Assembly: GCF_002210435.1 (NCBI RefSeq)
Contig: NZ_MZMV01000039.1
Coordinates: 1-64,000 of the forward strand
Direction of reading: 5' to 3'
DNA from: Micromonospora wenchangensis
GTDB taxonomy: Bacteria > Actinomycetota > Actinomycetes > Mycobacteriales > Micromonosporaceae
Length of the DNA stretch: 64,000 nt
Position 1 is the first letter of the stretch. Every line of letters begins with the position of its first letter. The notes below the pieces were generated by a model. The model did not search any database. It saw nothing but the letters and a program-made list of their open reading frames with translations, and was not told where the DNA came from. Below, piece after piece: positions 16,300 to 24,704 of this stretch. The translations under genes and the position numbers were made by a program.

Positions 16300-16680
16300 G
16301 GTGACCTCCTCGGAGCAGGGTCGATGGCACCCACATGATCCTCGGCGAGGGAGTGTCGCGGTTTCCGGCCCGGGCTGTCGTCCAGGTCAGTCCGGGGTCG
16401 GGTAAGTCCTGGCGCGTCCTTTCGAGCTGATGCCGTCAACGAATCAGACGGCGAGTGGCAGGCGGCGGGTGACGGGTGGCCGGCGGCGGGTGACGGGTGG
16501 CCGGCGACGGACGGCGTGCTGTGCTGACGTCGACACCGCTGCGGCCACCGGCGCGAATCGTTCACGTCATCAGGTCCAAAGGACGCGCAGGTGCATCCGC
16601 TCCCCCCGCCATACGGCTCAGGCGGCTTCAGGTCGCCGAGGTCAGCCTGCGTAACGCCAGCCCCGACACCACGCAAGGTG
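16300..16680. other. Intergenic stretch with no supported gene
   Basis: About 380 bp. Frames exist on both strands, but none shows a domain, a good ribosome site or coding-like composition. It holds a two-copy 21-bp tandem repeat (16461-16502) and upstream sequence of the immunity-like gene. Confidence 0.55.
16461..16502. repeat. 21-bp tandem repeat, two copies
   Basis: The unit GGCGGCGGGTGACGGGTGGC plus one C occurs at 16461-16481 and 16482-16502, followed by a partial third copy. It is in non-coding DNA; function unknown. Confidence 0.8.
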
Positions 16681-16911
16681 TCAATCACGTCGAAGCGGAT
16701 TGTCGGCTGTCGAAGGGGCTTCCGCGCGTTCGTCCTGTACCTGGATCTCCTGTCTGGCCCGGTGGGCACCAGGGTTGTATACCTCGTCGATCGGGCCCAT
16801 CAGCCCAGCGCCCACGCCACTACGCCGGACCCGACGTGCGAGCCAGACAAGCCCGGCCAGGATCACGACGAGGCTGCCGACAACCATCAGTAGCGCCACG
16901 ACAGCATCCAC
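16681..16911 (-). CDS. Small single-span membrane protein
   Basis: From a GTG at 16911 the product is 76 residues: a transmembrane segment starts almost at once (VALLMVVGSLVVILAGLVWL), then basic residues and a cytosolic tail with GPIDEVYNPGAHRARQEIQ. TAGGCT lies just upstream of the GTG, fitting a leaderless promoter. The tail looks conserved in style among actinobacterial proteins of unknown function. The start and reality are moderately supported. Confidence 0.55.
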   Translation of the reverse strand: MDAVVALLMVVGSLVVILAGLVWLARRVRRSGVGAGLMGPIDEVYNPGAHRARQEIQVQDERAEAPSTADNPLRRD

Positions 16912-16979
16912 GCGACTCAGCCTAGGACGAGGCAATGGCCTGCTGATGGCCCGGCTCTGTTTCAGCGTGACCCGCAACC

Positions 16980-17023
16980 ACGGAAGCCCTGGGCAGGACG
17001 TCTGTCCTGCCCAGGGCTTCCGT
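16980..17023 (-). terminator. Terminator after tRNA-Gly
   Basis: A perfect 20-bp stem (arms 16980-16999 and 17004-17023) with a 4-nt GTCT loop directly follows the 3' end of tRNA-Gly on the minus strand. Confidence 0.9.
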
Positions 17024-17026
17024 GCG

Positions 17027-17100
17027 TGGAGCGGGTGACGGGAATCGAACCCGCACTGTCAGCTTGGGAAGCTGATGTTCTGCCATTGAACTACACCCGC
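17027..17100 (-). tRNA. tRNA-Gly (anticodon CCC)
   Basis: The minus strand folds as a cloverleaf: acceptor stem GCGGGTG/CACCCGC, anticodon stem TCAGC/GCTGA with loop TTCCCAA (anticodon CCC), and a T arm with GGTTCGATTCC. The discriminator base is T and the CCA end is encoded (17027-17029). It is 74 nt long with CCA and is followed by a strong hairpin. Confidence 0.95.
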
Positions 17101-17290
17101 AAGCGGCACCACTGTACCTGAGGTGACCACGCCCGCGCACCCGGGCACCCCCGCGCGCCGTCGACAACCAATCGTGATCATCAGGACACCCAGGGTGCAA
17201 AAGAAACGGTCAGATGTTTCACAGAAGCAGCTTGGGGACGTTCTCAAACGTGTCGATCAGTTGTAACGTCACCCCCACGTTCACGACCTC

Positions 17291-17315
17291 GGCGCGACAT
17301 ACCCCCTGTCGCGCC
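17291..17315 (+). promoter_or_regulatory. 5'-leader hairpin before the M43 protease gene
   Basis: GGCGCGACA (17291-17299) and TGTCGCGCC (17307-17315) form a 9-bp stem with a C-rich 7-nt loop. It ends 19 bp before the ATG, just ahead of the AGAGGTGGG ribosome site, so it may affect mRNA stability or translation. Upstream, ACGTT/AACGT elements recur (17238-17251), possibly promoter-linked. Confidence 0.45.
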
Positions 17316-17334
17316 GCCAGAAAGAGGTGGGCCC

Positions 17335-18357
17335 ATGGGACTGCGTCCCAACCTGCTGACCCGGCGTGCCGCCGGTGTCGCGTCGACGACCTTCGCGCTG
17401 CTGTTGAGCACCGCTGCGGTGGGCGTCGTACCCGCTGCTTCCGCGTACTCCGCCGCCCCCGACAACACCTCCTGCGCGGAGCCGGCCGACGTCCACTCCG
17501 ACGCCCGCGTCCGTGGCGGCAGCAAGGCCGCCCACAAGCGGCACGACCCGAACGAGCTGACCGCCAAGCAGGTCCAGGAGCGGGAGGCCGAGTTCGCTGC
17601 CGCCCTGCGCAACAGCGCCCTGCGGTCGAAGTCCAGCTACCGCACCGGCTCGACCGAGGGCAAGACGGTGGCGCTGGCCCCGATCAGCATCCCGGTCGTC
17701 GTGCACGTCATCCAGCGGGACAGCACCCGGGCCGGGGGCAACATCCCCGACTCGATGATCAACTCGCAGATCAGCGTGCTCAACCAGGCGTACAGCGGTG
17801 CGACCGGCGGGGCCGCCACGGGTTTCACGTTCCAGCTCCAGAAGATCAACCGGGTCACCAACGCGTCGTGGTACCCGATCGTGCAGGGCTCCTCGGCCGA
17901 GCGGTCGATGAAGACCTCGCTGCGCACCGGCGGCAAGAACACCCTCAACATGTACCTGGGTGAGCTGAGCGACGACCTGCTCGGCTGGGCGACCTTCCCC
18001 AAGCGCACCCTGGACGTGATGGACGGCGTCGTGGTGCTCGGCGAGTCGCTGCCGAACGGCACCGCCACCAACTACAACCTGGGCGACACCGGCACCCACG
18101 AGGTCGGCCACTGGCTGAACCTCTACCACACCTTCCAGGGTGGCTGCTCGGGCTCGGGCGACGGCGTCTCGGACACCCCGGCCGAGCGTGAGCCGGCCTA
18201 CCAGTGCCCGACCGGCCGGGACACCTGCACCGCGACCGGCAAGGACCCGATCACCAACTTCATGGACTACACCTACGACTCGTGCATGTACCAGTTCACC
18301 GCTGGGCAGGCGAGCCGCATGGTGAACGCCTGGAACGCGTACCGCGCGTCGGCCTGA
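17335..18357 (+). CDS. Secreted zinc metalloprotease, M43 (pappalysin/cytophagalysin) family
   Basis: A 340-residue protein with a signal peptide (basic start MGLRPNLLTRR, hydrophobic core to about residue 38, cleavage near ASAYSA). A linker/propeptide follows, then a metzincin domain: HEVGHWLNLYHTF has the HExxHxxxxxH zinc ligands, and NFMDYTYDSCM supplies the Met-turn. Cysteines around GGCSGSGDGV, QCPTG and TCTA probably form disulphides. It should act outside the cell on proteins. Single gene ending in a strong hairpin. Confidence 0.92.
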   Translation: MGLRPNLLTRRAAGVASTTFALLLSTAAVGVVPAASAYSAAPDNTSCAEPADVHSDARVRGGSKAAHKRHDPNELTAKQVQEREAEFAAALRNSALRSKSSYRTGSTEGKTVALAPISIPVVVHVIQRDSTRAGGNIPDSMINSQISVLNQAYSGATGGAATGFTFQLQKINRVTNASWYPIVQGSSAERSMKTSLRTGGKNTLNMYLGELSDDLLGWATFPKRTLDVMDGVVVLGESLPNGTATNYNLGDTGTHEVGHWLNLYHTFQGGCSGSGDGVSDTPAEREPAYQCPTGRDTCTATGKDPITNFMDYTYDSCMYQFTAGQASRMVNAWNAYRASA

Positions 18358-18380
18358 CCGGCGGCACGGCACAGCGTCGG

Positions 18381-18415
18381 GTGCCGGCTCCGTCCCTTGG
18401 GGACGGGGCCGGCAC
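18381..18415. terminator. Bidirectional hairpin terminator
   Basis: 16-nt arms (18381-18396 and 18400-18415) pair with one G-T wobble around a 3-nt loop, between the convergent protease and pyridoxamine-oxidase-like genes. Confidence 0.85.
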
Positions 18416-18428
18416 CGTCGTTTCCGGG

Positions 18429-18983
18429 TCAGGCGGCGGTGCGGCGGGTGTCGAAGCCGTGCCGCCCGCGCCGGGACGGTCGCTGGTCGGGCAGGCCGGC
18501 GACACCGTGCCGACCGGGGACCGGGTCGAGCCAGACCTGCACGGCGGGACGCCCGGCGTCGCCGCTGAACGGGCCGCCGTGGTCACGGCGGGTGAGCATC
18601 GCGACGTCGACGCTGAACTCGAACAGCCGCCAGTCGACCTGGGGAGCGGCCCGACCGATCTCGGCCACCAGCGCCACCCGGGCCGGATCGGTCACCGGCT
18701 CGGCGCGACCGGCGACGTACGCCTCGTCGTCGCTCTCCTCCGGCGGGAACGAGTGGAGCGCGTAGCGGCCGTCGCGTTCGAGGTCACGCCGCTTGGGCGA
18801 GTCGACCACGAAGCAGAACAGCCCGCCGTCGGTGACCAGCGGGCAGACCGGGTGCACCCGGGGACCGCCGTCGGCGCGAACGGTGGCCAGGTAGCCGAAA
18901 CCCGACCCGTACTGCTGGAGGAGAAGGCGGATCCCGTCGGCGAGGCGGGGCTCGTCGGCGGCGAATGCGGACCAGGATGCCAT
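18429..18983 (-). CDS. Pyridoxamine 5'-phosphate oxidase-like (FMN-binding split barrel) protein
   Basis: This 184-residue protein has the split-barrel start GFGYLATVRADGGPRVHPVCPLV, quoted in parts as GYLATVRADG and PRVHPVCP, followed by DSPKRRDLERDGRYALHSF. Relatives bind FMN, F420 or haem. After about residue 145 the sequence is basic and low in complexity. The cofactor and substrate cannot be told from sequence. Confidence 0.85.
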   Translation of the reverse strand: MASWSAFAADEPRLADGIRLLLQQYGSGFGYLATVRADGGPRVHPVCPLVTDGGLFCFVVDSPKRRDLERDGRYALHSFPPEESDDEAYVAGRAEPVTDPARVALVAEIGRAAPQVDWRLFEFSVDVAMLTRRDHGGPFSGDAGRPAVQVWLDPVPGRHGVAGLPDQRPSRRGRHGFDTRRTAA

Positions 18984-19117
18984 GCGGTCATCCTATCGAA
19001 CAGACGTACTAAAATCAGTCCGACACGCAGGTCGAACGGCCTGACGTACGCGTCGGGGCCGGCCGGTGGGGCGGCCCGGTGGGCGGGTCCGGCCGGGGCG
19101 CTGGATATGGTGTCCCG

Positions 19118-19696
19118 ATGCTGCTCTCCGACCGGGACCTCGTCTCCGAGATCAAGGCCGGCGCGTTGGCGCTGGAGCCGTTCGAGCCGAGTCTGGTGCA
19201 GCCCTCAAGCATCGACGTGCGCCTGGACAAGCTGTTCCGGGTGTTCAACAACCACCTCTACACCCACATCGACCCGTCGCTGCAACAGGACGACCTGACG
19301 TCGATGGTCGAGGTGCCCGCGGGCGAGCCGTTCGTGCTGCACCCGGGCGAGTTCGTGCTCGCCTCCACGCTCGAGGTCATCTCGCTCGGCGACCAGCTCG
19401 CCGGCCGGCTGGAGGGCAAGTCGAGCCTGGGCCGGCTGGGGCTGCTCACCCACTCGACCGCCGGGTTCATCGACCCGGGCTTCTCCGGCCACGTCACGCT
19501 GGAACTGTCGAACGTGGCCAACCTGCCGATCACCCTCTGGCCGGGCATGAAGATCGGCCAGCTCTGCATCTTCCGGCTCTCCTCGCCGGCCGAGCACCCG
19601 TACGGGTCCGCCGTGTACGGGTCGCGCTACCAGGGCCAGCGGGGGCCGACCCCCAGCCGTTCCTGGCAGAACTGGCGCACCTGGCCCACCCGCTGA
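19118..19696 (+). CDS. dcd: dCTP deaminase (probably bifunctional dCTP deaminase/dUTPase)
   Basis: This 192-residue enzyme starts MLLSDRDLVSEIKAG and contains GKSSLGRLGLLTHSTAGFIDPG (residues 100-121, quoted in parts as GKSSLGR and STAGFIDPG) and the catalytic Glu in VTLEL (129). It makes dUTP, or dUMP if bifunctional as in other actinobacteria, for thymidylate synthesis. The ATG at 19118 is the standard start; TATGGT lies just upstream as a possible -10. It ends in a terminator shared with the NlpC/P60 gene. Confidence 0.95.
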   Translation: MLLSDRDLVSEIKAGALALEPFEPSLVQPSSIDVRLDKLFRVFNNHLYTHIDPSLQQDDLTSMVEVPAGEPFVLHPGEFVLASTLEVISLGDQLAGRLEGKSSLGRLGLLTHSTAGFIDPGFSGHVTLELSNVANLPITLWPGMKIGQLCIFRLSSPAEHPYGSAVYGSRYQGQRGPTPSRSWQNWRTWPTR

Positions 19697-19709
19697 CGCG
19701 GCGTGCCGC

Positions 19710-19741
19710 GCGTCCGGGCCCCTGGGCCGGGGCCCGGACGC
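19710..19741. terminator. Bidirectional hairpin terminator
   Basis: A perfect 13-bp stem (19710-19722 with 19729-19741) and a 6-nt loop lie between dcd and the convergent NlpC/P60 gene. Confidence 0.88.
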
Positions 19742-19747
19742 TGTGGC

Positions 19748-20788
19748 TCAGCCGGGTCGGCCGTAGCTGTTGACCGGTCCGTCGTCGACCCGCTTCATCG
19801 TGATCGGCTTGCCGGCCTGGGAGGCGTGCACGACCCAACCGTCCCCGACGTACATCCCGACGTGGTGCAGGTCGGAGTAGTAGAAGACGAGGTCGCCGGG
19901 GCGCAGGTCGGCCCGGCTCACCCGGTCGGTGACCTGGCGCTGCTGCCGGGCGTTGTGCGGCAACGACACCCCGGCCTTCGCCCAGGCCGCCATGGTCAGC
20001 CCGGAACAGTCGTAGTTGTTCGGGCCGGCCGCGCCCCACACGTACAGCTTGCCGATCTGGGCGCAGGCGAAGTTGACCGCCGTACCGGCCGGGCCACCGG
20101 GGTAGCCGGCGGGGCACGGGGCCGGGCGCAGCTTGCCGCCGCCGCCGTTGCCGTAGACCGTGAGCCGCAGCTTCTGCAACCTGTCGATCTCGGTGTTGAT
20201 CTGCTTCTTACGGGCCGCGAGCTGCGCTTCGGTACGGGTGAGCTGGGCGACCATCTCGTCCAACGGCGCCTTGGTCGCGGCGAGTTCGTCGCGTAGCTGG
20301 GCGACCTCCCGCACCTCGCGCTGCTGGCGGCTGGCGAACCGGTCCAGCAGCCCCAGTTGCTCTACCACCTGGCTCGGGCTGCGACTGCCCAGCAGGGCGT
20401 TGACGGTGGACACGTTCTCGCCCTTGTACGCCTGGACGGCGAGGCCGCTGACCTGGTTCATCGCCTGGTCGACGCGGCGTTGCAGAGGAGCGATCCGCTT
20501 GCCTAGCGCGTCGGCCTGCCGGCGCTTGGCGGCGAGGTCGATGCGGGTGGCGTTGTGCTGTTCGATGAGCGGTTCGAGCTTGTTCCAGTCCTGGTCGATC
20601 TGTCGCTCGATCTCGGCGACCGAGGGGTCGGCGTGCGCCGCCGTGGGGCCACCGGTCAACACGACCGCGGCGGCGGCCAGGATGGCGAGGGTGGTGGTGA
20701 AGCGGGACCAGCGTGGGCGCGGCACAGTCGTGTTCCGGGCGACCTGGGTCGTCCGGTGCGACGGTGGCCGCGGGGCATGGTGTGCCAC
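19748..20788 (-). CDS. Secreted NlpC/P60 cell-wall endopeptidase under riboswitch control
   Basis: A 346-residue protein with a signal peptide (about 28-52), a long coiled-coil region (about 55-215), and a C-terminal NlpC/P60 domain with NYDCSGLTMAAW (catalytic Cys), DLHHVGMYVG (catalytic His) and VVHASQ. The layout resembles RipA/RipB-type D,L-endopeptidases that cut peptidoglycan stems; the coiled coil usually mediates regulation by FtsEX-like partners or self-inhibition. Start is GTG with GGAG upstream. A c-di-AMP riboswitch lies in the leader. A second, similar enzyme follows at 21093-22100 on the same strand but with its own leader. Confidence 0.92.
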   Translation of the reverse strand: MAHHAPRPPSHRTTQVARNTTVPRPRWSRFTTTLAILAAAAVVLTGGPTAAHADPSVAEIERQIDQDWNKLEPLIEQHNATRIDLAAKRRQADALGKRIAPLQRRVDQAMNQVSGLAVQAYKGENVSTVNALLGSRSPSQVVEQLGLLDRFASRQQREVREVAQLRDELAATKAPLDEMVAQLTRTEAQLAARKKQINTEIDRLQKLRLTVYGNGGGGKLRPAPCPAGYPGGPAGTAVNFACAQIGKLYVWGAAGPNNYDCSGLTMAAWAKAGVSLPHNARQQRQVTDRVSRADLRPGDLVFYYSDLHHVGMYVGDGWVVHASQAGKPITMKRVDDGPVNSYGRPG

Positions 20789-20811
20789 CGGGCTCCGGGC
20801 TCCTTCTTCCT

Positions 20812-20932
20812 CGACCGCCTACCGGGTTAGCTGACGGGTTCGGGCGGGAAGGGAGCGCCCTACCGCGATGGTCGCGGATTCACCCCGGCGTACCTGGGTC
20901 CCCGGCTCGCCCGGAGGCGACTCGGCGGTGTC
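20812..20932 (-). promoter_or_regulatory. ydaO-type c-di-AMP riboswitch
   Basis: Read on the minus strand, the leader has the class hallmarks in order: CCGCCGAGTC, GAGCCGGGGACCC, GGGGTGAATCC, GGTAGGG, then CCCGAACCCGTCAGCTAACC and GGTAGGCGGT. The ACCGCC and GGCGGT ends pair as P1. It ends about 23 nt before the GTG of the NlpC/P60 gene. ydaO RNAs bind c-di-AMP and usually switch off cell-wall hydrolase genes (for example rpfA of Streptomyces). This gives the hydrolase a link to osmotic and cell-wall state. Confidence 0.93.
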
Positions 20933-20983
20933 GGCCGACGCCACCCCGGGCGGGGCGGACCTGGTGCCGACCGACGATTGACC

Positions 20984-21013
20984 AGAGTAGAGACGGTCGT
21001 TATCGATCCGCAA
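20984..21013 (-). promoter_or_regulatory. Probable promoter of the riboswitch-controlled transcript
   Basis: On the minus strand TTGCGG (21008-21013) and TACTCT (20984-20989) are 18 bp apart, placing transcription start about 45 nt before the riboswitch. This is a sigma-70 (HrdB-like) match judged by eye. Confidence 0.45.
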
Positions 21014-21050
21014 CCCGCCGGGCCGGCACGGTCCGTGACCGGAAAACACG

Positions 21051-21079
21051 CAACCCCCGGCCCGATGGGCCGGGGGTTG
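21051..21079 (-). terminator. Hairpin terminator of the second NlpC/P60 gene
   Basis: A perfect 13-bp stem CAACCCCCGGCCC (21051-21063) with its complement (21067-21079) and a 3-nt loop lie just after the stop of the minus-strand gene at 21093. Confidence 0.88.
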
Positions 21080-21092
21080 GCGTATGAGCTGC

Positions 21093-22100
21093 TCAGGGGC
21101 GGCGGAAGCCGGCCACCGGCATGTAGTTGATGCTGGTCACCTGGACCGGCTTACCGGTCCGGGGCGCGTGCACCATCATGTCGTTGCCCAGGTAGAGCCC
21201 GACGTGGTGCAGGTCGCTGAAGAAGAACACCAGGTCGCCGGGGCGGGCCTCGGAGCGCGGGATGGCCTTGCCCTCGTTCCACTGCGCACCGGTGAAGTGG
21301 GTCAGCGAGATGCCGGCCGCCTTGTACGCGAACTGGGTGAGCCCGGAGCAGTCGAACGAGTTCGGCCCGGTGGCGCCCCAGACGTACGGGTCACCGACCT
21401 GGGCGCAGGCGGTCGCGATCGCGGTCCGGGCGGCGGAGCTGACCACGCCGTTGATCGTGGGGCAGCCGTTCACCTTCACCGTGGTCTTCGGCATCGCCGC
21501 CTGCAGCCGCTTGATCTCGGCGTTGATCTGCTTCTTCTTGGCCGCGAGTTCCTTCTCCTGCTTCACCTCGGCGGCGATCAGGGTGTCGAGCTTCTGCTTC
21601 TCGGCGTCGTACTTGCGGCGCACCACGAGCACGGCCTCGACCTCCCGGCGCTGCTCGGCGGCGAGCCGGTCCAGGATGGTCAGCTGCGCGGCGAGGGTGC
21701 CCGGCTTGGTGGTGGTGAGCAGCGCGCTCAGCTCCTGCGAGGGGCCGGACTTGTAGTAGCGGGAGGCGAGGTCACCGACCCGGCCCAGGGCGAGTTCGCT
21801 CTGCAGCGCCAGCGGCTCGATCTTCTTCTGGAGGTCGGCCGCCTTCTTGCGGTTGACCTTCAGCTGCTCCTGGACTTTGTGGTGGCTCTCGATGGTCGGT
21901 TCGATCTGCTCCCACTGCTTGTCGAGGGCCGCCTCGATCTCCTCGGGCGACGGCGCGGCGTGGGCCGGCACGGCGAGCATCCCGGCACCTACGGCGACCG
22001 CCGCGACCAGGGTGAGCAGGCGGCGGGCGACCCGCCGGAGGGCTGCCGGCCGTACGGGCGGCTGGCCCTGGGCGTGACGGTGAGGGGGCATGGTTGCCAC
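21093..22100 (-). CDS. Secreted NlpC/P60 cell-wall endopeptidase, second copy
   Basis: This 335-residue protein has the same plan as the upstream-neighbour enzyme at 19748: signal peptide ending near VPAHAAPS, a coiled coil with many Lys/Glu, and an NlpC/P60 domain with SFDCSGLTQFAY, DLHHVGLYLG and MVHAPR. The GTG at 22100 has AAAGGAG nine bases before it. Its leader lacks the GGGGTGAATCC core, so it is not under the same riboswitch. The pair probably arose by duplication and acts on peptidoglycan during growth or division. Confidence 0.92.
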   Translation of the reverse strand: MATMPPHRHAQGQPPVRPAALRRVARRLLTLVAAVAVGAGMLAVPAHAAPSPEEIEAALDKQWEQIEPTIESHHKVQEQLKVNRKKAADLQKKIEPLALQSELALGRVGDLASRYYKSGPSQELSALLTTTKPGTLAAQLTILDRLAAEQRREVEAVLVVRRKYDAEKQKLDTLIAAEVKQEKELAAKKKQINAEIKRLQAAMPKTTVKVNGCPTINGVVSSAARTAIATACAQVGDPYVWGATGPNSFDCSGLTQFAYKAAGISLTHFTGAQWNEGKAIPRSEARPGDLVFFFSDLHHVGLYLGNDMMVHAPRTGKPVQVTSINYMPVAGFRRP

Positions 22101-22268
22101 CGGCGTCGACTCCTTTGCAACCGACCGCCGGGCGCCTCGCTAAGGGGAAGAAGGAGGCAGACGTCCCACAGCGGCCGGTGCAACATTAGGGGCAGTCGCG
22201 GTGGGGAATCAAGGCGGGTGGGCACTCCATCACATCAGTGCAATCGCTTGCACACAAAGGGTGTCCAC

Positions 22269-23273
22269 TCAATTTCCAACGATGGCCGTCAATACGTCGT
22301 CGAGCGTGACCACACCCAGCGGACGGCGACCGTCGCTCACCAGCACCATGTGCCGCCGCTCGCGCCGCATCGCCAACAGCAGATCGGCCAGCGTACGGTC
22401 CGGCGGGACCACCGCCAGCGGCCGGTAGACCTCGGCCGGCACCGGCGCGCGACGGGCCACCCCGGCGTACCCGAGGACGTCCTTGACGTGCACGAACCCC
22501 AGCACCCGGCGGGTGGAACGCTGCACCACCGGGAACCGGGACCGGCCGGTGCTGGTCGCCAGCACCTCCAGCGAGGCCGGTGAGACGTCCTCCGCCACCG
22601 TGGTGACCGTGGACCAGGGCTGCAACGCGTCGGCCGCCGTCCGGTCGTGCAACGCCAGCGCCCCGGTGATCCGGGCGTGCTCCTCGGCGTCGAGCAGCCC
22701 CTCGGTGCGGGCCTGGGCGACCAGCCCGGCCAGCTCCTCGGCGGTGAAGACCGTCTTGACCGCGTCGGTCGCCTCCACCGCCCACAGCCGCAGCACCTGC
22801 CGCGCCGCCCACTTCATCGCCAGCAGCAACGGCTTGGTGGCCAGGCAGAACGCCAGCATCGCCGGCCCCAGCCAGAGCGCCGACGGCTCCGGCCCGGCCA
22901 GGGTGATGTTCTTGGGCACCATCTCGCCCACGACGGTGTGCAGGAACACCACCACGCACAGGGCGATCAGGAAGGAGACCGGGTGCACCGCGCCCGCCGG
23001 CAGCGGCACCGCGTGGAACACCGGCTCCAGCAGGTGGGCCAGGGCCGGCTCGGCGATCGCCCCCAACCCGAGCGAGCAGACGGTGATGCCGAGCTGCGCC
23101 CCGGCGATCATCAGCGGGATCTGGTTCATCGCCGACAACGCCCACCGGGCCCGCTGCGAGGTGGCGGCCAACGGCTCCACCACCGTACGACGCGACGCGA
23201 TCAGGGCGAACTCGCTGCCCACGAAGAACGCGTTGCCGAGCAGCAGCACCACCGCGACCAGCAGCTCAGTCAT
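22269..23273 (-). CDS. CNNM/CBS-domain membrane protein (hemolysin C/CorC type)
   Basis: From the ATG at 23273 this is 334 residues: a CNNM (DUF21) membrane domain with GNAFFVGSEFALIASRR and VPKNITLAGPE, then two CBS domains (RFPVVQ, FVHVKDVL, VVTLDDVL). It ends at the CBS pair and lacks the CorC/HlyC C-terminal domain found in the upstream partner. Related proteins export Mg2+ or Co2+. It overlaps the upstream gene by 8 bp, and the two probably work together. Confidence 0.9.
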   Translation of the reverse strand: MTELLVAVVLLLGNAFFVGSEFALIASRRTVVEPLAATSQRARWALSAMNQIPLMIAGAQLGITVCSLGLGAIAEPALAHLLEPVFHAVPLPAGAVHPVSFLIALCVVVFLHTVVGEMVPKNITLAGPEPSALWLGPAMLAFCLATKPLLLAMKWAARQVLRLWAVEATDAVKTVFTAEELAGLVAQARTEGLLDAEEHARITGALALHDRTAADALQPWSTVTTVAEDVSPASLEVLATSTGRSRFPVVQRSTRRVLGFVHVKDVLGYAGVARRAPVPAEVYRPLAVVPPDRTLADLLLAMRRERRHMVLVSDGRRPLGVVTLDDVLTAIVGN

Positions 23274-24657
23274 CGGCGTGCGGCTCCTCGGGACGGACCA
23301 CCCGCACCTGTTCGATGCGGTGCCGCTCCACCTCGACGACGGTGAACGCGTAGCCGTCCGCACGGGTCGTCTCGCCCGGCAACGGGATGTGCCCCAACCG
23401 GGCCATCAGAAAGCCCGCCAGCGTCTCGTACGGGCCCTCGGGGAGCCGGAAGCCGGTCTGCTCGAACAGTTCGTCCCCGCGCAGCACCCCGTCGACCAGG
23501 ACGGTCCGTTCCCCGCCCGGCACGGTCAGCCCGGTGGCGTGGGCGTCGTCCACGGTGGCCGGGTCGAACTCGTCGGCGATCTCCCCGACCAGCTCCTCGA
23601 CCAGGTCCTCGACGGTCACCACCCCGTCGGTGCCGCCGTACTCGTCGACGACGATGGCCAGGTCGGACCCGGCGGCCTTCAGCGCCGCCAGCACGCCGTC
23701 GAGGTCCAGGCTCTCCGGGACGTACACCGGTTCACGGGCGACCGAGGCGACGGTGGTGCGGGCCCGCGCGGCCAGCGGCACACCGAGCGCGTCCGGCACG
23801 GCCGCGACCCCGGTGACCAGGTCGAGGGTCTCCTCGAAGACGGGGAACCGGGTACGGCCGGTCCGCCGGGACAGGTCCAGCAGCTCGGCGACGGTGGCGG
23901 TGGCCCGCAACGCGATCACGTCCACCCGGGGGGTCATCGCCTCGGCGGCCCGCTTGTCGCCGAAGCGGATGGTCCGGCGCAGCAGCATCGCGGTGTCCGG
24001 CGGCAGCGCGCCCGCCCGGGCCGAGATGGCCGCGAGCAGCCCGAGTTCCTCCGGGGACCGGGCGCTGGCCAGTTCCTCCTGCGGTTCCACCCCGAGCTGG
24101 CGGACCAGCCGGTTCGCCGAGTTGTTCAGCCCCCTGATGAGCCAGCCGAAGGCCCGGGAGAAGGCCCGCATCGGCCCGGCGGTGGCCAGGGCCGCCGGCA
24201 TCGGCCGGGCCAGCGCCAGGTTCTTCGGCACCAGCTCACCGAAGAGCATCGACAGCAGGGTGGCCAGCGCCAGGGCGAGCAGCGGGCCGAACCGGTCCGC
24301 ACCGCCCAGCGGGGCCAGCAGCGGCGCGAACAGCCGGGACAGGGCGGGCTCGGCCAGGTAGCCGGTGAGCAGCGCGGTGAGGGTGATGCCGAGCTGCGCC
24401 CCGGAGAGCTGGAAGGACAGTTCGCGCAGCGCCCGGCGTACCGTGGCGGCGGTGACGTCGCCGGTCTCGGCCCGCCTGTCGATCTCCGCCCGGTCGACGG
24501 TGACCAGGGCGAACTCGGCCGCGACGAAGAACGCGTTGCCGGCGGTCAGCAGCACGAAGCCGGCCAGGGGCAGCAGCGTGCCGAGCAGCAGTGAGTCGAT
24601 GGGCGTGATTGTTTCAGATCCGCCCCCGGCGGTCACCGGGGCGTGGCACACGGTCAC
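23266..24657 (-). CDS. CNNM/CBS/CorC_HlyC membrane protein
   Basis: Up to 463 residues: a CNNM domain (AGNAFFVAAEFALVTVDR, LVPKNLALARP), two CBS domains (TPRVDVIAL, FPVFEE, LAIVVDEYGGTDG) and a C-terminal CorC_HlyC domain (TLAGFLMARLGHIP, ERHRIEQVRVV). This is the full-length form of the family linked to Mg2+/Co2+ export. No ATG precedes the membrane domain; GTG codons at 24657 or 24636 are possible starts. It is the first gene of a two-gene unit. Confidence 0.9.
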   Translation of the reverse strand: MTVCHAPVTAGGGSETITPIDSLLLGTLLPLAGFVLLTAGNAFFVAAEFALVTVDRAEIDRRAETGDVTAATVRRALRELSFQLSGAQLGITLTALLTGYLAEPALSRLFAPLLAPLGGADRFGPLLALALATLLSMLFGELVPKNLALARPMPAALATAGPMRAFSRAFGWLIRGLNNSANRLVRQLGVEPQEELASARSPEELGLLAAISARAGALPPDTAMLLRRTIRFGDKRAAEAMTPRVDVIALRATATVAELLDLSRRTGRTRFPVFEETLDLVTGVAAVPDALGVPLAARARTTVASVAREPVYVPESLDLDGVLAALKAAGSDLAIVVDEYGGTDGVVTVEDLVEELVGEIADEFDPATVDDAHATGLTVPGGERTVLVDGVLRGDELFEQTGFRLPEGPYETLAGFLMARLGHIPLPGETTRADGYAFTVVEVERHRIEQVRVVRPEEPHADD

Positions 24658-24704
24658 CGGCCGCCGCCGGGCAGGGTTCGTGCCATCGGGTTAGCGTGGA
24701 CGGC

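Noticed and set aside
16284..16769. 161-codon minus-strand frame through the 21-bp repeats
   Set aside because: Low-complexity composition, no good ribosome site, and overlap with better candidates on both sides.
17027..17100. tRNA-Gly as an integration site of a mobile element
   Set aside because: No integrase, transposase or duplicated tRNA end is visible on either side.
22101..22200. Second c-di-AMP riboswitch before the NlpC/P60 gene at 21093
   Set aside because: Some 3'-end-like bases occur, but the GGGGTGAATCC core and the P1 pairing are missing.
22483..24594. 703-codon plus-strand frame
   Set aside because: Antisense to the two CNNM/CBS genes; no recognisable domain.
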